A stretch of 64,000 bases of DNA from Neopestalotiopsis rosae. Its lineage: Eukaryota; Ascomycota; Sordariomycetes; Amphisphaeriales; Sporocadaceae. The position numbers were made by a program, and so were the translations under genes. Within the stretch, counting starts at the first letter, position 1. Each line of letters opens with the position of its first letter. The notes under the pieces were generated by a model, which ran no database searches, had not been told where the DNA came from, and saw only the letters and a list, made by a program, of their open reading frames with translations. The stretch is from positions 1,798,001-1,862,000 of the forward strand of contig JALGAS010000001.1 of assembly GCA_023078685.1 (NCBI GenBank), in the 5' to 3' direction. Below are positions 20,075 through 30,018 of this stretch, piece by piece.

Positions 20075-21331
20075 ATGGACAATTCATTTCTCGGTTCCTA
20101 TAATAGCGATGGTAATGCTGTCGACTTTTCCACTCCCTGGTTCCCACCTCCCGACAGCCGAATCGATGTCGGAGAGCTGGACGAGTTGTCGAACAGCGAA
20201 CCAGAGCTACCACTCCTCCGCTTGAACGAATGGGACAGTGAGCACCACTACGACAGAACCAATCCCGAGTGTATACATTACGATCTTCGCTGGAAGATCT
20301 CCCAACGAGAAAGGATACGAGCCAGGCAAGTGTCGCAAGGCTCAAAGCTTGATGTCGTGCTAGCGCTTAGTGATTATTGGCGAGTGACGTTGCAGAGCGT
20401 TGTGGACGCTATATTGTCCGATCAGGAAAGGTTTCCCGGCGATAGCTACGTGCACGAAACAACGACCGTCGGTATCTCCATCGAACGAACAAGATCACGA
20501 GGCTTCTCCGAGTGCTTTGAAAACTCCACGGTCGATTGGAATATGATAGACGATCACCTTGAAGGCTTGGGTGATCTAGTCAGATTGGGAAAGAAAATTA
20601 CAGTCCACATTGAGCTCGTATACAAAGAGGAATCACAGTCTTCGGTCGCATCAAAACGAAGGGGAAAGAAGCAAAGTGCTACGGAAGCGCAGAAAGCTCA
20701 GAGAGCCGCGGAAGCTGGCCTATGGACCCGGGTCTACAAGCACCATCGATGTAGAGGGAAGCATTGTAAGAAAGGACCTCACTGCTGGCCGGACGAGCAG
20801 GGAAACCACCATAAACTGGAAGCACGTCACCTGGAGGCTATCCTTGATGATCTCAAAGACAAAATGAAGGAAGGCGAGACTGAAGACGATGTTGATGTGA
20901 GCATTGACATTCCGCCCAGGATCGTCCAGGACGTCCTGAATGAGAGTCGGAAACGCAAGGCAGAGCAACCTCCAGAGAGCTGTCGCCCTGGTAAAATGCA
21001 CATGTCGTCACACCCTAGTCACGATTTTGTCACTGGAGCCGCCACAGAAGAACAACGTGTGAGTATCTCTGGTGATAGAGCACTAAGGCTGGAAGAGTAC
21101 TGCCGCTGGGGAGTGGCACAAACCGAAGATGAGGTGTGGAAGATGGCTTTGGCGGCATGCAATGATTGTGCGATGGACAACCTGCTAGATCTGAATACCG
21201 TGCTACAATATCCACTGCCGGTCATCGAATTGCTCACCGAAGGAGGCGTGAAGCGCGGCGTGGCATTACAGTTTGTGAACAATATCAATATTGAGACGTG
21301 GTGGAATGGGGCAGAAGTTTCTCGAGGATAA
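20075..21331 (+). CDS. Unknown 418-aa basic/acidic protein
   Basis: Single exon from ATG 20075 (MDNSFLGSYNSDGNAVDFST). Residues about 70-175 form a globular-looking region (LRWKISQRERIRARQVSQGS, LDVVLALSDYWRVTLQSVVD). A basic linker follows (KRRGKKQSATEAQKAQRAAE), then a Cys/His cluster RVYKHHRCRGKHCKKGPHCW at about 225-244 that could bind zinc, an acidic segment (EGETEDDVDVS) and a helical C-terminus. Proteins with this cluster recur in ascomycete accessory regions, in my recollection without assigned function. No membrane segments. It lies next to the transposase and the HET-NB-ARC-TPR gene; a functional link is not shown. Confidence 0.75.
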   Translation: MDNSFLGSYNSDGNAVDFSTPWFPPPDSRIDVGELDELSNSEPELPLLRLNEWDSEHHYDRTNPECIHYDLRWKISQRERIRARQVSQGSKLDVVLALSDYWRVTLQSVVDAILSDQERFPGDSYVHETTTVGISIERTRSRGFSECFENSTVDWNMIDDHLEGLGDLVRLGKKITVHIELVYKEESQSSVASKRRGKKQSATEAQKAQRAAEAGLWTRVYKHHRCRGKHCKKGPHCWPDEQGNHHKLEARHLEAILDDLKDKMKEGETEDDVDVSIDIPPRIVQDVLNESRKRKAEQPPESCRPGKMHMSSHPSHDFVTGAATEEQRVSISGDRALRLEEYCRWGVAQTEDEVWKMALAACNDCAMDNLLDLNTVLQYPLPVIELLTEGGVKRGVALQFVNNINIETWWNGAEVSRG

Positions 21332-21586
21332 TGTTACTAGCGAACGGCGATGGTCACAATCCGACGGAAAGGAGACTTATAGGAGGACTACCAAACATCC
21401 CAATGACATATTACCGGCCGGACTAGCCCCGAGGCTTGATGGCTATATAGGTGGCTCTTCAGCCTTTCTCCTTTGTGACAGACTAAAGCTCCATTTGCAT
21501 AATATATCGTATGTTATAATAGTGTGACATCGTCTCCCCAGCGGCCAAAGTATAACATATCCAACGGACCGAAGAACAGATCAAAC

Positions 21587-22567
21587 TTATGTAGGCGGGT
21601 ATGTTATGAAGAGACCTGCATGACGGAAGTGGTTTTCTGCAACAGCAACATCATCCCCGACTACATCGACGCACCATTCTAGGAACGACACAAAATCTCG
21701 ACGGATAAAGTCCTCATTCTCGTACCAATGCTTTTTGATGAATCGCTTGAGCACTCCGAATTTCTCCTCAATCGGGTTGAAGTCGGGAGAGTATGGAGGC
21801 AGAAATATTACGATCACGCCGGCCTCTCGGGCCATCTCCAGGATTCTTTCAGAGTGATGCCATGACGCGTTGTCCATTACAATCACAGACTTGGGTGCAG
21901 GGAACCGGCCACAGTGCTGCAATAACTGCGCAATGAAATCCTCGAACGTATCACTGTCAGTCGCGCCCTGATACACTCGCCGTAGCATGATGCCGTCTTG
22001 TGCATAGGCAGGAAGGATGTGCCATCTTCTTCCACGGCCAAATTTAGCAATTTGTGTGGGTGTAGTCCCTTTTGGTGACCATCCCCAACGTCGATAGCCG
22101 GCTCTTCTATCACAACCAGACTCGTCGACGAAGATGAGCTGGTAGGACTTGTATTGTGCTATGGTATGGAGATATAGGTCTCGGAGATCGTCATCCCGCT
22201 GCTGAGCGATTCGTCGGATCGTCTTTCTCGTCCATCCTATGGAATGCAAAGCTCGGCCGACCGACCTCTCTGACACTCGCCTTCCGAATCTACGATAGAG
22301 GTGCTCGACTAATTCGTCCCGGTATAGATCAGGCTGTTGGGTCAAAACATCACGTAAAGCGGCCTGCATAGGTGCTGTAATACAGCTACGGCGCCCCGCG
22401 CGAGTCCTGGTCGTAGTCGGGCGCCTTGGTGTTCCCCTTTCACGACGGATTCGCTGGACAGCACGTATGCTACATGATGCTCTCAACCTGATGGTGCGAT
22501 TATCGAACCCCTTGTCGAGCATCGATTCGACCAAACCACGTCGCTCGGCGTCTAGGGGCGGCGCCAT
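21587..22567 (-). mobile_element. IS630/Tc1-mariner superfamily transposase, intact ORF (326 aa)
   Basis: Uninterrupted frame from ATG 22567. The N-terminus carries helix-turn-helix units (FDNRTIRLRASCSIRAVQRI; VSERSVGRALHSIGWTRKTI), followed by the DDE catalytic core: FVDESGCDRRAG (first Asp), SVIVMDNASWHHS (second Asp) and LPPYSPDFNPIEEKF (third acidic residue). Length is normal for the family and no stop is present, so the enzyme could be active. I looked for flanking terminal inverted repeats with TA target duplications in 21,332-21,586 and 22,568-23,150 and could not delimit them with confidence. Confidence 0.88.
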
Positions 22568-23154
22568 CTTCGTCTACGAATACCGATGATGAACCTGCGT
22601 ACAGGTAACACATAGCAGAGTTGAGAACAAGAGGAATCCATTGTGAAATTAGATGTAACCAACATTGAAAGGGCGATTTTGGCGTGCGGAATCGAGTACA
22701 TTGTTTGCTGTTTGTCCTTGTCCTTTGTTCTTTGTCCTTTGTGTGAATCACCCTAACGTTAGCGATCTGTTAGACCCACTAAGGATCCCATGGGCCCGAT
22801 GCGGTGAACGATAGAGCAACATTTTCACAAGAAATCATCACACTTTGAGATTCTCTTTCCCATCGCAGCAATCACCTTTTCAAAAAGCGATGCAGCCTCC
22901 TTTGAAGTCGCATCGCTCTATAATGTCATGGGGGAACAAAATCACGTGCAAGCGTGTCCAGACCCTTGAATGCGGCTGAGCCCAGCGCTCGCTTACCCCT
23001 CATCCACAGTCCTTCGCAATACCACCCGTTGAACGTCTTTCGAGACGGAAGCAAACCAGATGACCACTACGCACAATTCGCCTAACTGCGCACGATGGAG
23101 TTCCTTCTCCATTAGCTTCGACATTCTCCGCGACCGGCTTGACACGATGCGACG
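22568..23154. other. Intergenic region between transposase and receptor gene
   Basis: Contains short pyrimidine-rich direct repeats ('TTTGTCCTTTG'-like, 22,705-22,741) just upstream of the transposase, and the presumed promoter of the HET-NB-ARC-TPR gene. No gene supported. Confidence 0.35.
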
Positions 23155-26100
23155 ATGCGGCTGTTACGACTAGGCAGCAATGGTCGATATGGCCTCACAG
23201 CCGACCTCCCTTCCAAGGACATTCCTCCATACGCGATCCTGTCTCATACATGGGGAGCAGAAGAAGTGCTACTTCCAGACCTGTCAAAGCCACCGGACGA
23301 ATGGCAGCACAAGCTTGGTTTTGAGAAGATCAAGTTCTGCGCCGAGCAAGCGAAACGAGACGGGTTGCAATACTTCTGGGTCGATACCTGCTGCATCGAC
23401 AAATCTGATGGCATCGTGCTTCAGACGGCGATCAACAGCATGTTCCGTTGGTACCGTGATGCGACACGATGCTATGTCTACCTATCTGATGTCTCCAATA
23501 CCGATGCATCCGCGTTACCCCACGAAACTCCGGCATTAGAGAGAGCCCTCCGAGACAGCAAGTGGTTTACTCGTGGGTGGACATTACAAGAGCTCATCGC
23601 CCCCAAAGCGGTAGAGTTCTACTCGAAAGAAGGAGTCTGGCTCGGCGATAAGCGGTCATTGGAGTCTATCATCTGCAACATCACAAACATCCCCGCAAAC
23701 GCTCTTCGTGGTATGCCATTATCCGACTTCACCGTGTCAGAACGAGAGGCATGGGTTGGCAGTCGTCAAACAACATACGAGGAGGATATGGCATACTCGC
23801 TTCTGGGGATGTTTGACGTTCATATGCCCATGATCTACGGCGAAGGCCGAGAGAAAGCTCAGCTGCGACTACGCGAAGAGATACAGAAAGCTGTGAAAGG
23901 TAAAAAGAAATCACGGATATGAAGACCAAACTTTCAAGACTGACAAGACCAGGGAAACACGCAAATGACTTCTCCGTCTCATTTAGTCTTTCCGAAATTC
24001 CGGAGACACAGCACTTTGTTGCCAGACAGGAAGAACTGGCCGAGATGCGCAGAGTGCTCAGCTCCGATGGAAGTCGTCGCATTGTGTCCCTGCACGGTCT
24101 AGGCGGTATCGGTAAAACGCAGCTTGCGGTTGCGTATATAAAGCAATATCGAAATGAGTATTCTGCTGTATTCTGGATCAACATCAAGGACGAGACATCT
24201 ATTCAACAGAGCTTTACCAAAATCGCGAAGCAGATTTTGCAGCAGCAGCCCCTTGCCAGTTATCTCAACGCTCTAGATTTGGAGCGAAACGACAGTGAGG
24301 TCATCGAAGCGGTCAAGGCGTGGTTAAGCCAGCCAGATAACACTAGGTGGTTGGTTGTATACGACAACTATGATAACCCGAAGCTGCCGAACTCCTCAAA
24401 CACTACAGCAATCGACATTCAACCATTTTTCCCCACGGCATACCAAGGCTCGATGATAATTACAACACGATTGTCACAGGTTGATATAGGCCATCGCATT
24501 CGGATAAAAAAGCTCACAGCCATGGATGACAGCCTTAAGATTTTATCAGCAACGTCAGGCCGGGATATCCTAGAAACAGGTAAAAGGCTCTCAAATACGT
24601 CGGATCTTGCTAATACTATGCTCAGACACTGATGCGAGGAGGCTTGTTGAAAAGCTTGACGGGCTGCCTCTAGCCCTTACTGCGGCTGGAGCGTATCTAA
24701 GACATGTGCCAATCAGCTTAGCCGATTACGTTCGACATTATGAGAAATCGTGGACAAGGATCCATGCAGACACTCCCAACTTGGGTTCATACCAGGACCG
24801 CACAATCAGCTCTACATGGCATATCTCCTATGAGCACGTCGAAACACGAAACCCACTCGCAGCTCAGTTACTTCGTTGGTGGGCATACTTCGATAATGAT
24901 GACATATGGTTCGAACTTTTTCAGTCGCCTGCGAAAGATTGTCCAGTGTGGATGCAAGAATTGACTGATGAACTCAAGTTCAATGGATCAATGGGTATTC
25001 TGCATAGCTATGGATTTGTGGAGCCACACTCTGTTATTTCAGACCATCCAGAGTCAAGCGGATACAGCATTCATAGCTGCCTACACAGCTGGTCCATTCA
25101 TGTATTGAATAAAAGCTGGGACTACGATCTAGGTAAACTGGCTCTGAAATGCGTAGCTTCACGCGCTCCCTCAAAAGACGCCAAGAGGTTTTGGGTGCTC
25201 CAAAGGAGGCTTTTGTCACATGCAATCAATTCTTGCGCTATTGCCGATAGGGGCGATGAGAACATCAGCTGGGCTTTTCACAAGCTAGGTCTCCTTTACG
25301 CCGACCAAGGCAAGATGCAACAGGCCGAGGAGATGTACTTGCGGGCGCTCCACGGGTACGAGAAGGCGTGGGGACCGGATCACACATCGACACTGGCTAC
25401 GGTCAACAACCTAGGGAACCTTTACGCCGACCAAGGCAAGATGCAACAGGCCGAGGAGATGTACTTGCGGGCGCTCCAAGGGAACGAGAAGGCGTGGGGA
25501 CCGGATCACACATCGACACTGGCTACGGTAAACAACCTAGGGAACCTTTACGCCGACCAAGGCAAGATGCAACAGGCCGAGGAGATGTACTTGCGGGCGC
25601 TCCACGGGTACGAGAAGGCGTGGGGACCGGATCACACATCGACACTGGCTACGGTCAACAACCTAGGGAACCTTTACGCCGACCAAGGCAAGATGCAACA
25701 GGCCGAGGAGATGTACTTGCGGGCGCTCCAAGGGTACGAGAAGGCGTGGGGACCGGATCACACATCGACACTAGATACGGTCAACAACCTAGGTCGCCTT
25801 TATAAAGCCCAAGGCAAGATGCAACAGGCCGAGGAGATGTACTTGCGGGCGATCCAAGGGAAGGAGAAGGCGTGGGGACCGGATCACACGTCGACACTGG
25901 CTACGGTCAACAGCCTAGGGAACCTTTACGCCGACCAAGGCAAGATGCAACAGGCCGAGGTGATGTACTTGCGGGCGCTCCAAGGGAAGGAGAAGGCGTG
26001 GGGACCGGATCACACATCGACACTAGATACGGTCAACAACCTAGGTCTCCTTTACGCCGACCAAGGCAAGATGCAACAGGCCGAGGAGATGTACTTGCGG

Positions 26101-26733
26101 GCGCTCCAAGGGAACGAGAAGGCGTGGGGACCGGATCACACGTCGACACTGGCTACGGTCAACAACCTAGGGAATCTTTACGCCGACCAAGGCAAGATGC
26201 AACAGGCCGAGGTGATGTACTTGCGGGCGCTCCAAGGGTACGAGAAGGCGTGGGGACCGGATCACACATCGACACTAGATACGGTCAACAACCTAGGTCT
26301 CCTTTACGCCGACCAAGGCAAGATGCAACAGGCCGAGGAGATGTACTTGCGGGCGCTCCAAGGGTACGAGAAGGTCGTGGGTCCCAGAATTCTGACGACA
26401 TATGAACCAGCAATAAATACCACATGGAATTTAGGACTCCTTTTCAAGGCCCAGAGCAAGTCAATCGAAGCCCGACAATTTTGCATGCAAGCTCTTGCTG
26501 GCTTAGAACTATTATATGGGACGTCGCATCCTAAAGTCCGCTCATGGCGAGCATTCGTTATGAGCTTAAGTTTGTCGTCGTCGTCGTCGTCGTCTACTGA
26601 ATCATTCGGCTCCAACTCGTCCATCGGAAATCCGTCAGCGTTGGAAGAAGAGAATGGCATCGTAATACCCAGAGCTTCTAGACTAAGGCGCTGGGATGCA
26701 TTCAAAGCGGTATTTCGGAGGTTCAAGAGGTAG
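23155..26733 (+). CDS. HET-NB-ARC-TPR receptor (STAND/NLR-like, 1,159 aa)
   Basis: Model 23155-23899, 23953-24579, 24626-26733; 1,160 codons with stop. Both introns (53 and 46 nt; donors GTAAAA; acceptors CCAG and CTCAG) fuse three frames in phase. Order: HET domain, residues 1-248 (AILSHTWG, WVDTCCIDKS, RGWTLQELIAP), typical of vegetative-incompatibility proteins; NB-ARC, about 255-470, with P-loop LHGLGGIGKTQLA, Walker-B-like RWLVVYDNYDN, SMIITTR and LDGLPLAL; linker helices; then kinesin-light-chain-type TPRs, with nine 42-residue units at 25,285-26,418 and a degenerate unit; poly-Ser; basic C-terminus. By family analogy the repeats sense a ligand, NB-ARC oligomerises and HET triggers cell death. 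The ligand is unknown. All key motifs are intact. Confidence 0.9.
25285..26418 (+). repeat. Nine tandem 126-bp units coding TPRs
   Basis: Nine consecutive 126-nt units, almost identical in DNA as well as protein. Each encodes LG-x-LYADQGKMQQAEEMYL, a variable RAL(H/Q)G(Y/N/K)EK, AWGPDHTSTL and (A/D)TVNN. Variation is confined to a few codons: position 3 (N/L/R), the H/Q-G-Y/N/K triplet, E/V in AE(E/V)MY and A/D before TVN. The ninth unit diverges in its second half. Such homogeneity implies recent expansion or gene conversion. Two long ORFs in another frame (25,368-25,805 and 25,872-26,405) are by-products. Confidence 0.9.
26571..26594 (+). repeat. (TCG)n microsatellite coding poly-serine
   Basis: About eight TCG/GTC triplets in the receptor's C-terminal region encode a run of serines between the TPR block and the basic tail. 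Likely length-variable between strains. Confidence 0.7.
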
Positions 26734-27190
26734 TACTTTGACAGATTCAGACTTCTCAGGCGCGTAAAGCCACTGCTCAAAAGTTGTGCAAACTAAATGA
26801 CTACATTTCTTCAATTGCATGTTCAATCGCCTGCTTATGTTCTGAGATTAAGCTGCTATGGTTGTCAATGATACACGGTGTGAATGGAATGTACTGCAGT
26901 ACTTAGTGTATTTTATAATCCAGCCAGGTCAAAATACAATAGCTAAGCGTTCTCAACCGCCAACATTATTGGAAACTCATGTCTGGATCCAAGGTGCACT
27001 AATTGGTGGCAGTAATATAAGCAATCACGCAAGCTAGTTTTGGCTCTGTCATCAAAGTCAAGTACCGGTACAAATAGGTACGAGCCATCTTCGGATTGTC
27101 AGCCCCAGATTCCAAAATTGGCTCCCGCTATAGTTCTTATATATACAAACACGCGACACCCATTTCGCCTTTTACTGTAATGCACGGCAA
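26734..27190. other. Intergenic stretch downstream of the receptor gene
   Basis: AT-rich, no ORF or repeat family member recognised. Confidence 0.35.
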
Positions 27191-27192
27191 AG

Positions 27193-27623
27193 ATATCTTG
27201 TATATGGCATGAGCAGGACACGAGTATGAGGTTTGACCTGGGCGCTATTAATACCACAAGGGTCAAAGTAGATTCACTTCTAGAGGGACATAACTTGGGA
27301 GAATCCGAAAATAGAGAAGTGGAGCGATCTAAAACTGGATGAATGTATTGTGCTGGTTTTATGTATTAAGTATACAGAGCTGAATCAGGATGTTTCAATC
27401 CGGAGTTCAAATAGGTCGCTGTAGCGTTACATAAATGCTAGATCTCTTTGATCCGGAGTTTTCTTCACATACCACTGCCTCTCTTCAATCATCCAGGCAA
27501 GACATTCCCAAGCATTGACACAATGCCTGATGCCAATCCATTGCAGTTTACAAGGACCGACTCTGTTCCGGCGTACAGTGCGTTCCGTGGTGACTTCTTC
27601 GAAATGTTATGATTGAGCCTAAC
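27193..27623 (+). pseudogene. Truncated duplicate: promoter and exon 1 of the acidic-protein gene
   Basis: The reverse complement of about 40,652-41,091. The match covers the upstream region and the first coding exon: ATG at 27,524 begins MPDANPLQFTRTDSVPAYSAFR, against MPNANPLQFTRTDSVPAYS in the full gene, plus the start of its intron. It ends at 'ATTGAGCC', just before the intron branch site, and is followed directly by an R1 repeat piece. No second exon is present, so this copy cannot make the protein. Confidence 0.75.
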
Positions 27624-27624
27624 T

Positions 27625-27715
27625 TAAGTTGTGGACCTAAACCCCGGGACCCGGTGAAATGTGGGCCTAAGCTTCGGCGTTTGTATTGAGAGAACGCTCG
27701 AGAGTGAAGTGGTCG
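27625..27715 (+). repeat. R1 repeat fragment
   Basis: 'GTGGACCTAAACCCCGGGACCCGG' and 'GTGGGCCTAAGCTTCGGCG' blocks of R1, abutting the truncated duplicate. 27,720-28,320 downstream holds no supported gene; minus-strand ORFs of 65 and 107 codons there have no family features. Confidence 0.5.
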
Positions 27716-28362
27716 CGTACTAACACTTCCCCTTACCTGTCGTGTATTTTATACGACAATCGCACCTCGCCGGAAACTATTCTGATCCTGTTGTCAAAGT
27801 CTCTAGTGCATCGCCAGCAGATATATACAATATAGTTATCGAAAGCACAGTGGCGACCCACCACCTTCCAGTGTACGTCTGCTCGTTGACGCCTCCACCC
27901 AAACCGGCCTGACTCTGAATAGCACTCATTCCTACGCAAATCACGACGTCCAGTCGGTCTGCGAGGCCCAGCACAGCTTGCTATACGCGCTTTGCTGGCA
28001 GCGGCGTCTTTGACTAGGACTAAGATAGGAGTGTCCGTATCCTTGTGCAGAAACAATTTTATAAAACACTTCTTGCTTTGGGAATGAAAAATTAATTTAA
28101 AAATATTGATTTAATGGTTTATAAAACCTGCTCGAGTCCCGAGATCTAGTAACCTTCAGCCTAGCAGACATGACCTGATCCAATAGATAGTTTATTTTGT
28201 TTTTCTTCTCCAAAGAGCTTTCTATCCAGTTTCCTTGATCGCCTGATCCATCGTAAAGTATCCTTACGCTTCGCGTTGAGCTTCATCTTTCCTAAATGAT
28301 ATTTCATGACACAATGAGCTTATTTCAAGGGATTCTTGAGACGGGCAAAGTCAGATGTTGAT

Positions 28363-29067
28363 CTACTTGCTACCTGCTGCACGAAGACAAGATGTGCAAT
28401 ACCCGACATCATCTGCTCTCCAATTGGCAGCCAATAGTAAGTTCCTTCCGTGATAAAGTTCATAGTCTCTTGCTCGATGATACCAACGACGCCTCCTAGA
28501 TCTCTGGGTCGGGACCTCAATGGCGACTGCTGCGGTGGGGGAACTGGGTTGATTCAAGCAGTGGTATTGTGGTATCCAAGGACTCTCGAAGACGAGGTGG
28601 CCACAAACTGGATGTCTTGCTATGTCTCGGCATATGGAACATGTCGGAGCTATCCAGGAGGACTCATCAGGGCGATTGATTAATTCTTGAAACCAGGTTT
28701 GGATGCAAATGCTCCCGAAATTGTGGCCGCAGTAAAGCGAAATCTGTGTTTCCGCTTTTCCTTCATGATTTGGCAGTCCAAATGAATTTTGGCAGATGAT
28801 GCATTCATCATCTTGAGTAGGAAGTATCGAGGAATGATGCTCTTCATTCGTCGCTCTGGCGTCGCGGCAGTCGAACTCCTCAGTAAGTAGACCAAGTTGA
28901 TTTTGGTGGGCACGGTTCCTTTTGCAACGGATTCCCTTCCGGATCCGCACAAGAACTTTTCGCAGCCGAGTCATCGGAAGATACTTTTGGCAGCGAAGCT
29001 CCATCGTATATTCGCATTCGTGATAGTAGATGTAGTCTTTTTGATGCGTCTGCGGCAGCCTGTCCAT
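28363..29067 (-). CDS. RING-type zinc-finger protein (234 aa)
   Basis: Single-exon frame from ATG 29067 (MDRLPQTHQKDYIYYHEC). A RING finger occupies about residues 88-148: DECIICQNSFG, then SLYCGHNFGSICIQTWFQEL with the Cys-x-His pair, then PTCSICRD. RING domains usually give E3 ubiquitin-ligase activity through an E2 enzyme. Upstream lies a basic stretch (RLRKVLVRIRKGIRCKRNRA), downstream an Arg-rich stretch (QRSRRRRWYHRARDY) and a final C-x2-C. No membrane segment. Spacing between the second and third metal pairs is longer than in the simplest RINGs. Substrates unknown. Confidence 0.75.
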   Translation of the reverse strand: MDRLPQTHQKDYIYYHECEYTMELRCQKYLPMTRLRKVLVRIRKGIRCKRNRAHQNQLGLLTEEFDCRDARATNEEHHSSILPTQDDECIICQNSFGLPNHEGKAETQISLYCGHNFGSICIQTWFQELINRPDESSWIAPTCSICRDIARHPVCGHLVFESPWIPQYHCLNQPSSPTAAVAIEVPTQRSRRRRWYHRARDYELYHGRNLLLAANWRADDVGYCTSCLRAAGSK

Positions 29068-29348
29068 CGATCAGCACCCGCCCTTTCGGTCCAGCTCGGA
29101 AATTTGTGCTGAACGATGGCTACGAGACTTACAACCGTAACTCCTGTACAAGAGTATTTTCTTCAGGCGACACAGAGGTGAGCCTTCAGATTGGAAACTA
29201 ACAGAAATATTTGTCTGCCGGGATCTGCCACAAGATTTCATTCGGTCAGCAAGGATGCCGATAGCTGCGATGTAAGCAGCTTTAAAACTTGACACGATTT
29301 ATATGGACGTACTTGGGATGAAACTATGGCTGAGTTCATATTGTAGCG

Positions 29349-29450
29349 GAACCCAAAGCATGCCTAAATGAGTTTAATACATCATTCTGGAAGACTATAC
29401 CGGAACTTCGGAGACAGTTTATTCTACATCGTTCTTGATATTCACTTAAG
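29349..29450 (+). repeat. 100-bp repeat shared with 58,972-59,070
   Basis: 'AACCCAAAGCATGCCTAAATGAGTTT' followed by about 75 nt of matching sequence (ATACATCATTCTGGA, GTTCTTGATAT, CACTT), in the same orientation at 58.97 kb. Both copies lie beside broken or short genes. Function unknown; possibly the end of a larger element. Confidence 0.6.
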
Positions 29451-29639
29451 CCTTCAGGATGATCGAACCCGCCCATTTACAGAAAGTGCTGCAACGAATA
29501 CGGAAACGACGCGGAAGATAACAGTCTCCAAAATGCCACTTTCGTGTCGATATTACAATGTGAAAATATGCCGTGTACATATGAAAGATTATAGCTTTAG
29601 CTTCTACATATCCTGGCGGACCTTCATAGCTGCTTGGAT

Positions 29640-29890
29640 ACTCGTTTGTGCCTTAGTACTCGTCTGTGCCTGAAATACTCTTCTGTGCAGGGATAATCTT
29701 CTGTGCTGAGATACTCTTCTGTGCTGGGATAATGTTCTGACATGCAGGCGACAAGAGTTCTACTACGGAATTGCGTGCATGTTGTTGTCGCGGAGCTTCC
29801 TAAAATTCTTGTCTTTAGTGTACCGAACTGTCGGAACATGACCATGCCAACAAGAAAGTAACACAAGCGAGGACAGGGCACGGATCTGTG
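29640..29890 (+). repeat. R2 foldback-like repeat, partial
   Basis: A degenerate 'GATACTCTTCTGTGC' array (29,640-29,740) runs into an R2 core: GGAATTG, GTCGCGGAGCTTCC, TCTTTAGTGTACCGAACTGTCGGAACATGACC. The distal array is missing. It lies just beyond the 3' side of the forkhead gene. Confidence 0.65.
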
Positions 29891-30018
29891 CCTCCCAAAA
29901 AACCTCCAGCATTCACCGAAAAACTTCAACTCATGGCACGTTTTCTCTGAAACAAAGCAAAACGAATCTGTCCGTAACAAAAAGATCAATCATACACGCT
30001 ACAAATATCGTTGCAACA

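Noticed and set aside
21332..22800. Terminal inverted repeats of the IS630-like element
   Set aside because: Candidate matches such as GTTACTAG..GGTCACAA near 21,340 and GTTAGGGTGATTCACACAA near 22,757 are too weak to call ends or a TA duplication.
25368..26405. Two long ORFs (145 and 177 codons) over the TPR block in another frame, rich in Gly/Arg/Asp
   Set aside because: They arise from reading the near-identical 126-bp units out of frame; the TPR frame carries the family motifs.
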